Below are positions 6,196 through 13,821 of a stretch of 18,870 nucleotides of DNA, piece by piece. Within the stretch, counting starts at the first letter, position 1. Every line of letters starts with the position of its first letter. The notes beneath the pieces were generated by a model. It had not been told where the DNA came from. It was given only the letters and a program-made list of their open reading frames with translations, and searched no databases. This stretch comes from Desulfoprunum sp. (lineage in GTDB: Bacteria > Desulfobacterota > Desulfobulbia > Desulfobulbales > Desulfocapsaceae), in assembly GCA_030696435.1 (NCBI GenBank), contig JAUYSF010000487.1:1-18870 (forward strand). The letters run 5' to 3'. The position numbers and the translations under genes are program-made.

Positions 6196-7055
6196 TCATC
6201 AGTATAGCCAGTGGCAAGGGCGGTACGGGCAAGACCACCGTCGCAACCAATCTAGCCGTCAGCCTGGGCGATAGCTGTATGCTGCTCGATTGCGATGTCG
6301 AGGAACCCAATGCCCACCTCTTCCTCCAGCCGCAGATAGAGAAATCTGAAACGGTCGCCACCTTTATCCCGATTGTGGATGAGGGGCTCTGCACATTCTG
6401 TCGGAAATGCGCTGACATCTGCCGGTTCCGAGCCATCGCCGTGCTGGGCAAGAAAGTATTGGTCTTCCCGGAACTCTGTCACAGTTGCGGCGGCTGCCTG
6501 GTGGTCTGTCCTGATAAGGCGATCACTGCGGGCGGTCGGGAGCTGGGTGTCGTGGAATGGGGGCAGGGAGCAGGGGTAGCGCTGATCCAGGGCCGGTTGC
6601 GGGTTGGTGAGGCCATGTCGCCACCACTGATCAAAAAGGTTCGGGCATATGCTGATACCCGGCGGACGGTCATTATCGATGCCCCGCCCGGCACCTCATG
6701 TCCGGTGATTGCCGCGATGCGCGGGGTGAATTTTGTCCTGCTGGTCACTGAACCGACCCCCTTTGGGCTCCATGATCTGCAGCTGGCGGTCGAGGCAGTG
6801 CGGCTGCTCGACATCCCCTGTGGCCTAGTGATCAACCGCTGTGATATGGGTGACGATCAGGTTCGGGATTATGCCAGGCAGGAGAGATTACCCATCCTGC
6901 TGGAAATTCCCTTTGATCGAAAGATCGCCGAGGCCTATTCACGTGGCCGGATGATCGTTGAAGAGATGCCGGAATGGCAGGAAAAATTCAGGGAGCTCTT
7001 TGGCCAGATCAAGCTGGAGATCCTTGCCGATATCTGGAGGAGGGAGCGCCAATGA
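6192..7055 (+). CDS. MinD-superfamily P-loop ATPase with inserted 2[4Fe-4S] ferredoxin domain (ORP complex type)
   Basis: 287-residue member of COG1149. The deviant Walker A motif KGGTGKT is at 9-15, followed by the LLDCDVEEPN switch segment (31-40) and Walker B-like IIDAPPGTSC at 161-170. A ferredoxin insert carries two four-Cys motifs: Cys67/70/73/77 (CTFCRKCADIC) and Cys96/99/102/106 (CHSCGGCLVVC), enough for two [4Fe-4S] clusters. The closest characterised relatives are the paired ATPases of the Desulfovibrio Orange Protein complex; related Mrp/NBP35 proteins carry Fe-S clusters. It probably couples ATP hydrolysis to cluster or electron handling in the cytosol. It overlaps its neighbours on both sides by four bases, so its dose should match theirs. 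Confidence 0.93.
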   Translation: MIISIASGKGGTGKTTVATNLAVSLGDSCMLLDCDVEEPNAHLFLQPQIEKSETVATFIPIVDEGLCTFCRKCADICRFRAIAVLGKKVLVFPELCHSCGGCLVVCPDKAITAGGRELGVVEWGQGAGVALIQGRLRVGEAMSPPLIKKVRAYADTRRTVIIDAPPGTSCPVIAAMRGVNFVLLVTEPTPFGLHDLQLAVEAVRLLDIPCGLVINRCDMGDDQVRDYARQERLPILLEIPFDRKIAEAYSRGRMIVEEMPEWQEKFRELFGQIKLEILADIWRRERQ

Positions 7056-7942
7056 GAGAACTGGTGATTGTCAGTGGCAAGGGAGGGACCGGAAAGACGA
7101 GTTTGACAGCCGCTTTTGCCTCTCTGGCCAAAGAAAATGTGCTGTGTGATGCCGATGTCGATGCAGCAGACCTGCACCTCCTGTTGCAGCCGGAAATCCG
7201 GCGGCGGACCGACTTTATGGGTGGCAGCAAGGCCGTGATTGATCTTAAGCGCTGCACCTCTTGCGGCCTCTGCCGTGATCTCTGTAGGTTTGAGGCGATT
7301 GACGCGGAGTATAAAGTCGATGGCATTGCCTGCGAGGGCTGCGGGGTTTGTGTTGACCTCTGCCCGGCTCAGGCCATTGATTTTCCAATCCAGAAATGCG
7401 GGGAATGGTTCATCTCGGAAACCCGTCTGGGGCCCATGGTCCATGCCCGTTTGGGTATTGGCGAGGAGAATTCCGGCAAGCTGGTGAGTTGTATTCGGCA
7501 GGAGGCGCGCAAGCTGGTAGAAGAGCAAGGCCTGGAGCTGATCATCACCGATGGTCCGCCCGGTATTGGCTGCCCGGTCATCGCCTCGATTGGCGGGGCG
7601 ACGGCCCTGGTGCTGGTTGTCGAGCCAACGGTCTCGGGTCTGCACGATATGATTCGGGTGATCGATCTGGCGGGCCATTTCAAGGCCCCGTGCCTTCTTT
7701 GTGTGAACAAGTTTGATCTCAATATCGAGATGACGGAACAGCTCGAAGAGGTGGCCCGGCAGCGGAAGATGAGGGCTGTTGGTCGGATTCCCTTTGACCC
7801 AATGTTTACCAAGGCCATGATAGTTGGAAAAAATGTATTGGAATATAAGAAAGATTCGCAAATCGCCAGGGCGGTGCAGGAGGCCTGGGACGGTATCATT
7901 AACTCCCCGGCGATGAACAGCTACGGCATACGATCAATGTAA
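7052..7942 (+). CDS. second MinD-superfamily ATPase with inserted 2[4Fe-4S] ferredoxin domain
   Basis: 296 residues with the same architecture as the preceding gene. The deviant Walker A is SGKGGTGKTS (8-17), the switch is LCDADVDAADLHLL (31-44) and Walker B-like IITDGPPGIGCPV lies at 164-176. The two cluster motifs are Cys68/71/74/78 (CTSCGLCRDLC) and Cys94/97/100/104 (CEGCGVCVDLC). I chose ATG 7052 because a GGAGGAGGG tract (7037-7045) precedes it and the conserved N-terminal strand starts there; a start at 6974 would run 78 bases into the previous gene. ATGA overlaps the previous stop. The paired genes probably make a heterodimer, as proposed for the ORP system. The two proteins are clearly diverged, not a recent copy. 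Confidence 0.93.
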   Translation: MRELVIVSGKGGTGKTSLTAAFASLAKENVLCDADVDAADLHLLLQPEIRRRTDFMGGSKAVIDLKRCTSCGLCRDLCRFEAIDAEYKVDGIACEGCGVCVDLCPAQAIDFPIQKCGEWFISETRLGPMVHARLGIGEENSGKLVSCIRQEARKLVEEQGLELIITDGPPGIGCPVIASIGGATALVLVVEPTVSGLHDMIRVIDLAGHFKAPCLLCVNKFDLNIEMTEQLEEVARQRKMRAVGRIPFDPMFTKAMIVGKNVLEYKKDSQIARAVQEAWDGIINSPAMNSYGIRSM

Positions 7943-7970
7943 ACAGAACTTAAAAAAGGAGATGAGGAAC

Positions 7971-8351
7971 ATGGTACGAGTACGCATAGCAATTCCATCA
8001 GAGGGCCTGGGCGGTCTCGACGGCACACGGGCAGGTCATTTTGGTCACTGCGATGTCTTTACCTTTGTCGATCTTGAGGACGGGCAGATCAAGGAAGTAT
8101 CGACCATTGCCAATGTTGAGCATATGCAGGGTGGGTGCATGGTGCCGGTCAATCTACTGGCCGAGCACAAGGTCAATGCCCTGATTGTTGGCGGCATCGG
8201 CATGCGACCTTTGATGGGCTTTCGCCAGGTCGGTATCACAGTGTATCACGAGGATCAGCGCGCTGAAATCCGGCCGGTTGTTGAAGATCTGATCGCCGGC
8301 AAACTCCTGGTGATTGATGATAATCAGGTCTGCGGTGGTAGTAGTAAATAA
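7971..8351 (+). CDS. NifX/ORP-family protein with GHFGHC motif
   Basis: 126-residue member of the dinitrogenase Fe-Mo cofactor fold. Diagnostic stretches are the RAGHFGHCDVFTFVD segment at 20-34, the HMQGGCMVPVNLLAEH segment at 51-66, and VNALIVGGIGMRPLMGF at 68-84, the usual order in the ORP-associated subgroup. His51 and Cys56 could be cofactor contacts. The strong AAAGGAG site at 7955-7961 touches ATG 7962 directly, which is too close for initiation, so ATG 7971 (nine bases away) is the better start. It is 28 bases after the second ATPase. A role in binding or delivering a metal-sulfur cofactor to the complex is inferred from the family. Confidence 0.9.
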   Translation: MVRVRIAIPSEGLGGLDGTRAGHFGHCDVFTFVDLEDGQIKEVSTIANVEHMQGGCMVPVNLLAEHKVNALIVGGIGMRPLMGFRQVGITVYHEDQRAEIRPVVEDLIAGKLLVIDDNQVCGGSSK

Positions 8352-8373
8352 TAAAACCGTTTGAGAGGAAAAT

Positions 8374-8733
8374 ATGAAGATTGCAGTGACGTCAAGAGGG
8401 ACGCAGCTCAGCTCCGAGGTCGATCCCCGGTTCGGTCGGGCGGCGTATATCCTTATTGTTGATATGCAGAATATGGCAATTGAGGTCCTTGATAATAAGG
8501 AGAATGTCAACGCCTTCAAGGGGGCGGGCATTCAGGCCGCCACGATGATCGCCGATCGAGGGGCCGAGGTGCTGCTCACCGGTTATTGCGGCCCGAATGC
8601 CTTCAGGACCCTTGAGGCGGCGGGTATCAAGGTTGGCAGCGATACCACGGGAACGGTTGCTGAGGCAATCGAGGCTTTTATCAATGGTGAGATCAAATAC
8701 ACGGAAACGGCCAATGCCGAAGGGCATTGGTAA
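8374..8733 (+). CDS. Orange Protein-like NifX-family protein
   Basis: 119-residue cytosolic protein with the classic features of this fold: the N-terminal MKIAVTSRGTQLSSEVDPRFGRA, including DPRFGR at 17-22, and the segment GAGIQAATMIADRGAEVLLTGYCGPNAF at about 50-77 (shown in pieces: GAGIQAATMIA, then EVLLTGYCGPNAF). Length and composition match the Desulfovibrio Orange Protein, which binds a Mo-Cu-S cluster without covalent ligands; whether this one does is unknown. AGAGGAAAAT before ATG 8374 is the ribosome site. It is the third family member in the operon, 22 bases after the second. Its last codons are written as a perfect hairpin (8711-8730). Confidence 0.88.
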   Translation: MKIAVTSRGTQLSSEVDPRFGRAAYILIVDMQNMAIEVLDNKENVNAFKGAGIQAATMIADRGAEVLLTGYCGPNAFRTLEAAGIKVGSDTTGTVAEAIEAFINGEIKYTETANAEGHW

Positions 8734-8767
8734 TATTGCCGTCCTGTCCGGATATTCCCGACAGGAC
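8711..8767 (+). repeat. two consecutive perfect stem-loops between ORP-like and scaffold genes
   Basis: Hairpin 1 is CCAATGCC (8711-8718), loop GAAG, then GGCATTGG (8723-8730), an uninterrupted 8-bp stem inside the last codons of the ORP-like gene. Hairpin 2 is GTCCTGTC (8741-8748), an 11-base loop, then GACAGGAC (8760-8767), another perfect 8-bp stem. Neither is followed by a run of T, so a simple intrinsic terminator is unlikely. They could stabilise the upstream mRNA, pause polymerase or lower expression of the scaffold gene. Confidence 0.7.
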
Positions 8768-8799
8768 AAAGGTTGGCATTTGGGAGTAGGTGGAAGAAT

Positions 8800-9237
8800 A
8801 TGGCCATGAATGATGATGAGTTTGAGGCGATTGTCGGGCGCATCCAGCAGGAGGTCTTTGCCGAGACCCGCAATGTCTTCGGCGATATTGGTTTCGAGCG
8901 CTGGCGCAAGACCAGATATAATGGCCGGATGGCCGATGCCGACAGCTTTGCCCGGATCAGGGGCACGTGCGGCGATACCATGGAGATCTATCTGAAATTC
9001 AAGGACGGGGTGGTAGAGAAGGCCAGCTATGTCACCGACGGTTGCGGCTCAAGCGCCCTCTGCGGCTCCTTCACGGCAGAACTGGCCATCGGTAGGAATC
9101 CCGATGAGCTCTGCCGCATCACCGGTACGGAAGTGCTGCAGATGATCGGCACCTTTCCGAAAGAAGAAGAGCACTGCGCGACACTGGCGACCGAAACCCT
9201 GCATGAGGCCCTGCATGAATATATGCTCATGAACTAA
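8800..9237 (+). CDS. NifU/IscU-type iron-sulfur cluster assembly scaffold
   Basis: 145-residue protein with the three scaffold Cys in their expected contexts: Cys57 with Asp59 (RGTCGDTMEIYLKF), Cys82 (TDGCGSSALCGSF) and His125-Cys126 (EEEHCATLATETLHEAL). These correspond to Cys37/Asp39, Cys63 and His105-Cys106 of IscU, so it should be able to assemble a cluster. Cys88 is an extra Cys in the second motif. I chose ATG 8800 with the purine-rich GGTGGAAG before it; TTG 8773 would lie next to a hairpin. As the last same-strand gene after the ORP cluster it probably supplies Fe-S clusters to the two ferredoxin-ATPases. The hairpins at 8711-8767 separate it from the rest. Confidence 0.88.
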   Translation: MAMNDDEFEAIVGRIQQEVFAETRNVFGDIGFERWRKTRYNGRMADADSFARIRGTCGDTMEIYLKFKDGVVEKASYVTDGCGSSALCGSFTAELAIGRNPDELCRITGTEVLQMIGTFPKEEEHCATLATETLHEALHEYMLMN

Positions 9238-9294
9238 GGAAAGGGGGAGTGAGCTGGGAAGGTGTGCATATTCTTGCCATCTTTTTCGCTCGGA

Positions 9295-9325
9295 GCCTGT
9301 ATGGCCATGGCATTTCTTTACAGGC
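9295..9325. terminator. possible bidirectional terminator stem-loop
   Basis: GCCTGTA (9295-9301) pairs with TACAGGC (9319-9325) around a 17-base loop that contains the palindrome TGGCCA. It lies between the convergent scaffold and UPF0149/SEC-C genes, where a shared terminator is expected. No good T tract follows on either strand, so the call is weak. Confidence 0.35.
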
Positions 9326-9340
9326 CTTCTCCTAGCTGAG

Positions 9341-10753
9341 TCAATCCAGACCTTTTAAAATATCATTGATTTCTGATATCTCTTCCTTGCTGAATCTTTC
9401 CGGCTGAAAATTCTCACCAAAGATGGCCATTGCCTGTTCATGTTCATCAGTATTTTCAGGGGCGTTGATACTTTTCAACAACTCCATGTAGCTGTAGATG
9501 CCGCCGATATCCTCCGGCGGGCAGGCCCGCTTGCCGGTCAGCAGCACGGCATGGAGGCGGCCTTCCTCGGGGTTGAGGATCTTCTCGATGGTAATCCGAT
9601 GTTCCCAATTATCTCCGAAGTCGTAGGTGTAGCGAAAATACGGATGTAATTGTTTTTCCAGATCCCTCAGGGTGTAGCGACTCTCGTCGTGAGTTGTTTG
9701 CCGGCTCTCTTCCTCGTCCGGCGGAGCATAGAGTGTGTTGTCGATGATGAAGGTGTGCAGATGTGAGTCTGTCCAGCCCATGCAGTGTTGAATAATGGCA
9801 TGCAGTTCCAACAGTGTCGCGGCGCCAGGGAGCTGGATTCGCCGCCAGATCGGAGGTTTTGCCCCTTCAAGTGAGATTTTCAGCTGATAGACAGGGGCTG
9901 GGGCGGTGCTTTTTTTCGAGTGCTGAGGGAAATTTCCCTGGATCACCTTTGCTTTCTTGGCAGGTCTGGTAGGGGTGGCGAGATCGCCGGCGCTCTTTTC
10001 ATCCTGGCCACAGCATTTTTTGAATTTCTTGCCGCTATTGCATGGGCATGGGTCATTTCGCCGTATTTTTACAGAACGAATCGGCAGGGGAATTGCCTGC
10101 CTGGAGGGTTTTTGCTGGCCTTTCTTGGCCATTGTTCTGGCATAATTCTGCAGGGTGTCTAAGGTCATCGGCAGGGAGGCCAGCAGTATGGCGTGCATTT
10201 TCACAGCTTTATCGTGTCCTTCGAGTTCATCCCCTGGAAAGACCTCCTTGGCAATTTCTGCCGGCATTTCCGCAATGATATCGGTTGTAGCTTCCGGGTC
10301 GATCAACCCCTGAATGACCATCAGACTGGAGAAGACATCACTTGCCATTTCTTCAGACAGGTCGGGGAGTTCCTCCGGCTCCCAGATCTCCGGGCGCAAT
10401 GCCAGAGCTGAATCAAAGCCGAACACCCATTCATAGATTGATTCGTAATCCTTTGATTTCAGGTTAAAGACATCATAGGGGAATTCCAGATTACCTGCCT
10501 GAAAGGCAGAAATGAAGGTGTTGTATACCTGCATAAGGCAACCAACCGTCTCCTCGGCCTGATCCAATGAGGCGTATTCCGGTCCTTCACCGCCGGAGAT
10601 GATCGGCAGCCATTCACTGGGGAGGAGAATATCCGGGGTGATGGCAATCCCGAACAGATATCCCCTCAGTTGATCATAGGTGAAAGCATCCTCCGGTTTG
10701 GCAGCCAGAGAGAGGAATTTCTTCAGTATTTTCTTCTGTTTTGCGGTAATCAT
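9341..10753 (-). CDS. UPF0149-like / SEC-C / pRiA4b ORF-3 three-domain protein
   Basis: 470 residues from ATG 10753. Residues about 1-215 resemble the UPF0149/YecA family (LRGYLFGIAITPDILLPSEW, then the IYEWVFGFDSALAL stretch). A SEC-C zinc motif follows at 232-249, RRNDPCPCNSGKKFKKCCG, with Cys236, Cys238, Cys247 and Cys248. The C-terminal part (about 288-470) is a plasmid pRiA4b ORF-3-like domain: YQLKISLEGAKPPIWRRIQL, MGWTDSHLHTF, YTYDFGDNWEHRI and CPPEDIGGIYSYMELL. UPF0149 with SEC-C is common, but the added ORF-3-like module is less usual. Function is unknown; SEC-C motifs bind zinc and occur in SecA and translation-associated proteins. TTG 10861 is in frame but would add 36 residues unlike the family. 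It is convergent with the ORP operon and divergent from the decarboxylase gene. Confidence 0.82.
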   Translation of the reverse strand: MITAKQKKILKKFLSLAAKPEDAFTYDQLRGYLFGIAITPDILLPSEWLPIISGGEGPEYASLDQAEETVGCLMQVYNTFISAFQAGNLEFPYDVFNLKSKDYESIYEWVFGFDSALALRPEIWEPEELPDLSEEMASDVFSSLMVIQGLIDPEATTDIIAEMPAEIAKEVFPGDELEGHDKAVKMHAILLASLPMTLDTLQNYARTMAKKGQQKPSRQAIPLPIRSVKIRRNDPCPCNSGKKFKKCCGQDEKSAGDLATPTRPAKKAKVIQGNFPQHSKKSTAPAPVYQLKISLEGAKPPIWRRIQLPGAATLLELHAIIQHCMGWTDSHLHTFIIDNTLYAPPDEEESRQTTHDESRYTLRDLEKQLHPYFRYTYDFGDNWEHRITIEKILNPEEGRLHAVLLTGKRACPPEDIGGIYSYMELLKSINAPENTDEHEQAMAIFGENFQPERFSKEEISEINDILKGLD

Positions 10754-10939
10754 AGGATTTTCGATGGATGGATTTTTGTGGGGAATGAAAAAAATTCCGG
10801 TCCTTGTCTGATCTTTCAATAATGGACTGCGAAGGGAAAAGAAAGAAAAAATTTGGCCCAAGGCCTGAATGCCTGGTATTATCCGGCTTTTTGTGTCGGG
10901 CGATGAAATGGAATTACAGGTTTTGCACAGGATTACTAT

Positions 10940-12361
10940 ATGAATGAGAGAGAGGTCTTTCAGCGGCTTTTACTGATTGTAGAGGAGTATTATGCCGGTC
11001 GGCAATCGGGGAAATTTCTCGATTATTTTGACCCTGATGAACTCAGACAGTTGTTGCAACTGGATCATCATCCAGAGGGGTGCGACTGGGACAGACTGTT
11101 CGACTGGACCGAGAAATATCTCCGCTATGCGGTAAAGACCAATCATCCGTCCTTTGTCAACAGGATGTGGAGCGGTGCCAGTCTGCCCGCTGTGGTCGGC
11201 GAGATCATAACCGCGATCTCGAACACCTCGGCCTGCACCTTCGAGACTGCCCCGGTTTCGACGCTTCTTGAAAAGTACATGATTGATCAAATGCTTGAGA
11301 TCGTCGGCTTTGAGGATGGCCAGGGCCAGATGACCACCGGCTCGAGCAATGCCAATATGATCGCCATGATGTGCGCGAGAAATCTGCACGATCCTGCCGC
11401 AAAGGATGCTGGGCTGTTCGGCTGCCGCCGGCTTTTGGCCTTCGTCAGTGCTGATGCCCACTATTCCATGGACCGGGCTGCCAATATCCTGGGAATTGGC
11501 CTTGAGCAGCTCATCAAGGTGCCGGTCAATGATCGGGGGCAGATGGATGTCACGGTACTGGAAAAAAAGCTGGTCGATTGCTGCGAATCGGGCAGCCATC
11601 CCTTTTTTGTGGCAGCCACTGCCGGGACGACGGTACGGGGTGCTTTCGATCCCGTCGAGCCCCTCCTTGTCTTGCGGGCTAGATTCGGTTTCTGGCTTCA
11701 CGTCGACGGGGCCTGGGGTGGGGCGACCGTGCTGAGTGAACGACTACGCCCCCAGTTTTTGCCGGGACTTGAGAAGGCCGACTCTTTCACGATGGATTTT
11801 CATAAGATGCTCGGCTCATCCCTTATTTGCAATGTCCTCCTGTTGAACAATCGAAGAGATGCCCTTGCCCGAACCTTATCGGCCGGAGACGGCAGCTATC
11901 TGTTCCGGGAGACAGAGGATGAACTGCTCGACTTCGGCCCCGCCTCCCTGCAGTGCGGTCGCCGAGTTGACAGTCTGAAGTGGTTTCTTGACTGGAAATT
12001 CCACGGTCGGAAAGGGCTTGCGGCCCGGGTTGAATCGTTTCTCGATCTCTGCGGCTATGCTGAGGAATGTGTCGGCAGGCATCCCGAGCTGGAGATGATG
12101 GCTCCGCGTGCATCGTTCAATGTCTGCTTCCGCTATGTCCGGGATGAGGCCTCGGCCAACGACTTCAATCTTGCGCTTCGCACCCGTCTCTACCAGCGCG
12201 GTATAAGCATGGTCGGCTGCGCCTATATCGAGGAGAGGCTCGTCTTGCGTCTGCTGATTACCAATGTCTCTATGGGGAGAGAGGATATTGACAGATACTT
12301 TGCCGAGCTCGTTGCCGCCGGTCGGGAGATGGATAGCGAATGGCGGGCCGGGGCGAAATGA
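10940..12361 (+). CDS. GAD65/CSAD-like group II PLP-dependent amino acid decarboxylase
   Basis: 473-residue fold-type I PLP enzyme. It aligns by eye with animal GAD65/67 and cysteine sulfinate decarboxylase: HPSFVNRMWSG (69-79), FETAPVSTLLEKYM, MTTGSSNANMIAMMCAR (131-147), HYSMDRAANILG with His174 over the PLP ring, FFVAATAGTTVRGAFDP (222-238), WLHVDGAWGG with Asp256, and TMDFHKMLG with Schiff-base Lys289. The segment ASLQCGRRVDSLKWFLDWKFHG matches the GAD signature after the mobile loop. Candidate reactions are Asp to beta-alanine, Glu to GABA, or cysteine sulfinate to hypotaurine. The GAD substrate-side Gln (FNQ) is Arg76 here, so substrate assignment is open. AGGA precedes ATG 10940. It is convergent with the second sigma-54 activator. 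Confidence 0.88.
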   Translation: MNEREVFQRLLLIVEEYYAGRQSGKFLDYFDPDELRQLLQLDHHPEGCDWDRLFDWTEKYLRYAVKTNHPSFVNRMWSGASLPAVVGEIITAISNTSACTFETAPVSTLLEKYMIDQMLEIVGFEDGQGQMTTGSSNANMIAMMCARNLHDPAAKDAGLFGCRRLLAFVSADAHYSMDRAANILGIGLEQLIKVPVNDRGQMDVTVLEKKLVDCCESGSHPFFVAATAGTTVRGAFDPVEPLLVLRARFGFWLHVDGAWGGATVLSERLRPQFLPGLEKADSFTMDFHKMLGSSLICNVLLLNNRRDALARTLSAGDGSYLFRETEDELLDFGPASLQCGRRVDSLKWFLDWKFHGRKGLAARVESFLDLCGYAEECVGRHPELEMMAPRASFNVCFRYVRDEASANDFNLALRTRLYQRGISMVGCAYIEERLVLRLLITNVSMGREDIDRYFAELVAAGREMDSEWRAGAK

Positions 12362-12396
12362 GAGCTTTGGTTTTGTAATCAAACAACGGCTGCTGT

Positions 12397-13821
12397 TCAG
12401 TCGGTTTTCTTCTTGAAATCTTCCTTGTTTAAGCCCAGTCGTTTCATCTTGTTGTAGAGACCTCGTGGGTTCAATCCGGCAATCTGGGCGGCTTTGTTGA
12501 TCCGGCCCTGGCTCTTGGTCAACACCATTCTCAGGTAGAGATCGTCGACCTCGTCCATGATTTCCTGCTGCACATCGGCAAGCGTCTTGCCCTTCCAGGA
12601 ACTCGGGGCGGTTTTTTCACCGTTCGGGTGGGTGAGGGAAAAGATGTCTTCGGTGTGGAAGACGCTGGGCAGATCCTGCAGGGAGATCTCGCCGGTTTTG
12701 CACAAGAGCATCGAGCGTTCGATGACGTTCATCAACTCCCTGATATTGCCCGGCCAGTCATAGCGACAGAGGGCCTTCATGGTGGGTTCGGAGATCTGCC
12801 GGACATCTCGGCCGATCTTGTGCTTGAAATTCATGATGAAACGGCGGGCGAGAGAGGGAATGTCTTCCCGGCGGTATCTGAGGGAGGGGATGCGCAGGGT
12901 CACGACGCTCAGGCGATAAAAGAGATCCTTTCTAAATCCTCCCTGGGCCAACTCATCTTCCAGGTCCCTGTTGGTGGCGGCAATGATCCGCACATCAACC
13001 CAGGTCGATTTTTCCGCTCCAACGGGCCGGATCTCATAGTCCTGCAAAACCCGCAAGAGTTTGGCCTGCAGATGCAGCGGCATCTCGCCGATCTCATCCA
13101 GGAAGATGGTGCCGCCGTGGGCCTGTTCGAAGGCCCCGCGTCGTGAACGAGTAGCCCCGGTGAAGGCCCCCTGTTTATGGCCGAACAACTCACTCTCAAG
13201 GAGCTGCTCCGGCAGGGCCGCGGTGTTGACCGCGATGAAGGGGCCGGCTGCCCGGGGACTCTCGGCGTGGATGACCTTGGCGAGATGCTCCTTGCCGACT
13301 CCCGTCTCGCCGGTGATGAGGAGTAGGGAATCGCTGGGGGCGACCTGTCGCACCTCGTTCATGAAGATCTGCATGACCTCGCTGTTGGAGATAAGGTCGG
13401 TTATTTTTGGCTTGGCCAGGCCACGGTGGTCGAAACGTTCAAGTTGAAAAAATAGGCGTCGGGATTCAAGGGTCGCCTCGATGGCCTCGGTCAGGCTCTT
13501 GAGTGAGATGCCGGAATAGAGTACGGCATCGGCTCCGGCGGCAATGAGCTGGGCCTGCTTTTCAGAAGAATCAACATCCTGGAGGATGACCGTGGTGGGG
13601 TTTTCGGGGAGGTTGTTGAGCATATAGATGCCCGACTCGACCGGCTGGGGAATGAGGGCGTCACTGATGACGATGATATCGCCGCAGCTCTGCACGACTT
13701 TCTGCCAGGGGTTTTTTTTGTGGCCAAACGATTCAATCTGGACGTCGGCCATGGAGATTTTTTCTTCGAGCAGTTTTTGCAGCTCGACATTCTTCAAGGC
13801 AAAAATCAATCTGGTGAGCAT
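12397..13821 (-). CDS. sigma-54 dependent activator with degenerate receiver domain
   Basis: 474 residues. The N-terminal ~120 residues have a receiver fold, but strand 1 (LTRLIFALKN) lacks the acidic pair, strand 3 ends DIIVISDAL with Ser53 at the usual phospho-Asp position and Asp54 beside it, and the strand-5 Lys is absent (LYSGISLKSL). Phosphorylation is therefore doubtful. The AAA+ domain is intact: Walker A GETGVGKE (171-178), GAFTGA (218-223), Walker B GGTIFLDE (236-243) and RYDWPGNIRELMNVIE. A Fis-type helix-turn-helix follows (about 432-463, NKAAQIAGLNPRGLYNKMKR). It is divergent from citrate synthase, whose upstream region holds a sigma-54 promoter, so it is the natural regulator of 14314-17344. 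The palindrome GAATC-CT-GATTC at 13843-13854 lies just before its start and could be an autoregulatory site. Confidence 0.92.
   Translation of the reverse strand: MLTRLIFALKNVELQKLLEEKISMADVQIESFGHKKNPWQKVVQSCGDIIVISDALIPQPVESGIYMLNNLPENPTTVILQDVDSSEKQAQLIAAGADAVLYSGISLKSLTEAIEATLESRRLFFQLERFDHRGLAKPKITDLISNSEVMQIFMNEVRQVAPSDSLLLITGETGVGKEHLAKVIHAESPRAAGPFIAVNTAALPEQLLESELFGHKQGAFTGATRSRRGAFEQAHGGTIFLDEIGEMPLHLQAKLLRVLQDYEIRPVGAEKSTWVDVRIIAATNRDLEDELAQGGFRKDLFYRLSVVTLRIPSLRYRREDIPSLARRFIMNFKHKIGRDVRQISEPTMKALCRYDWPGNIRELMNVIERSMLLCKTGEISLQDLPSVFHTEDIFSLTHPNGEKTAPSSWKGKTLADVQQEIMDEVDDLYLRMVLTKSQGRINKAAQIAGLNPRGLYNKMKRLGLNKEDFKKKTD

Noticed and set aside
6935..7861. 308-codon minus-strand open frame opposite the second MinD-type ATPase
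   Set aside because: It is antisense to a complete, motif-rich gene and has no recognisable domain or ribosome site.
8741..8767. Intrinsic terminator after the ORP-like gene
   Set aside because: The stem is strong, but AAAGGTTGG follows instead of a T tract; kept as a stem-loop of unknown role.
10862..10939. A third sigma-54 promoter before the GAD-like decarboxylase
   Set aside because: Fragments such as TGGAATTACAGGTTTTGCA resemble the boxes, but GG and GC are 13 bases apart rather than ten.
12362..12396. Shared terminator between the GAD-like gene and the second sigma-54 activator
   Set aside because: Only a weak, mismatched hairpin around ACAACGGCTGCTGT is present, with no T run on either strand.
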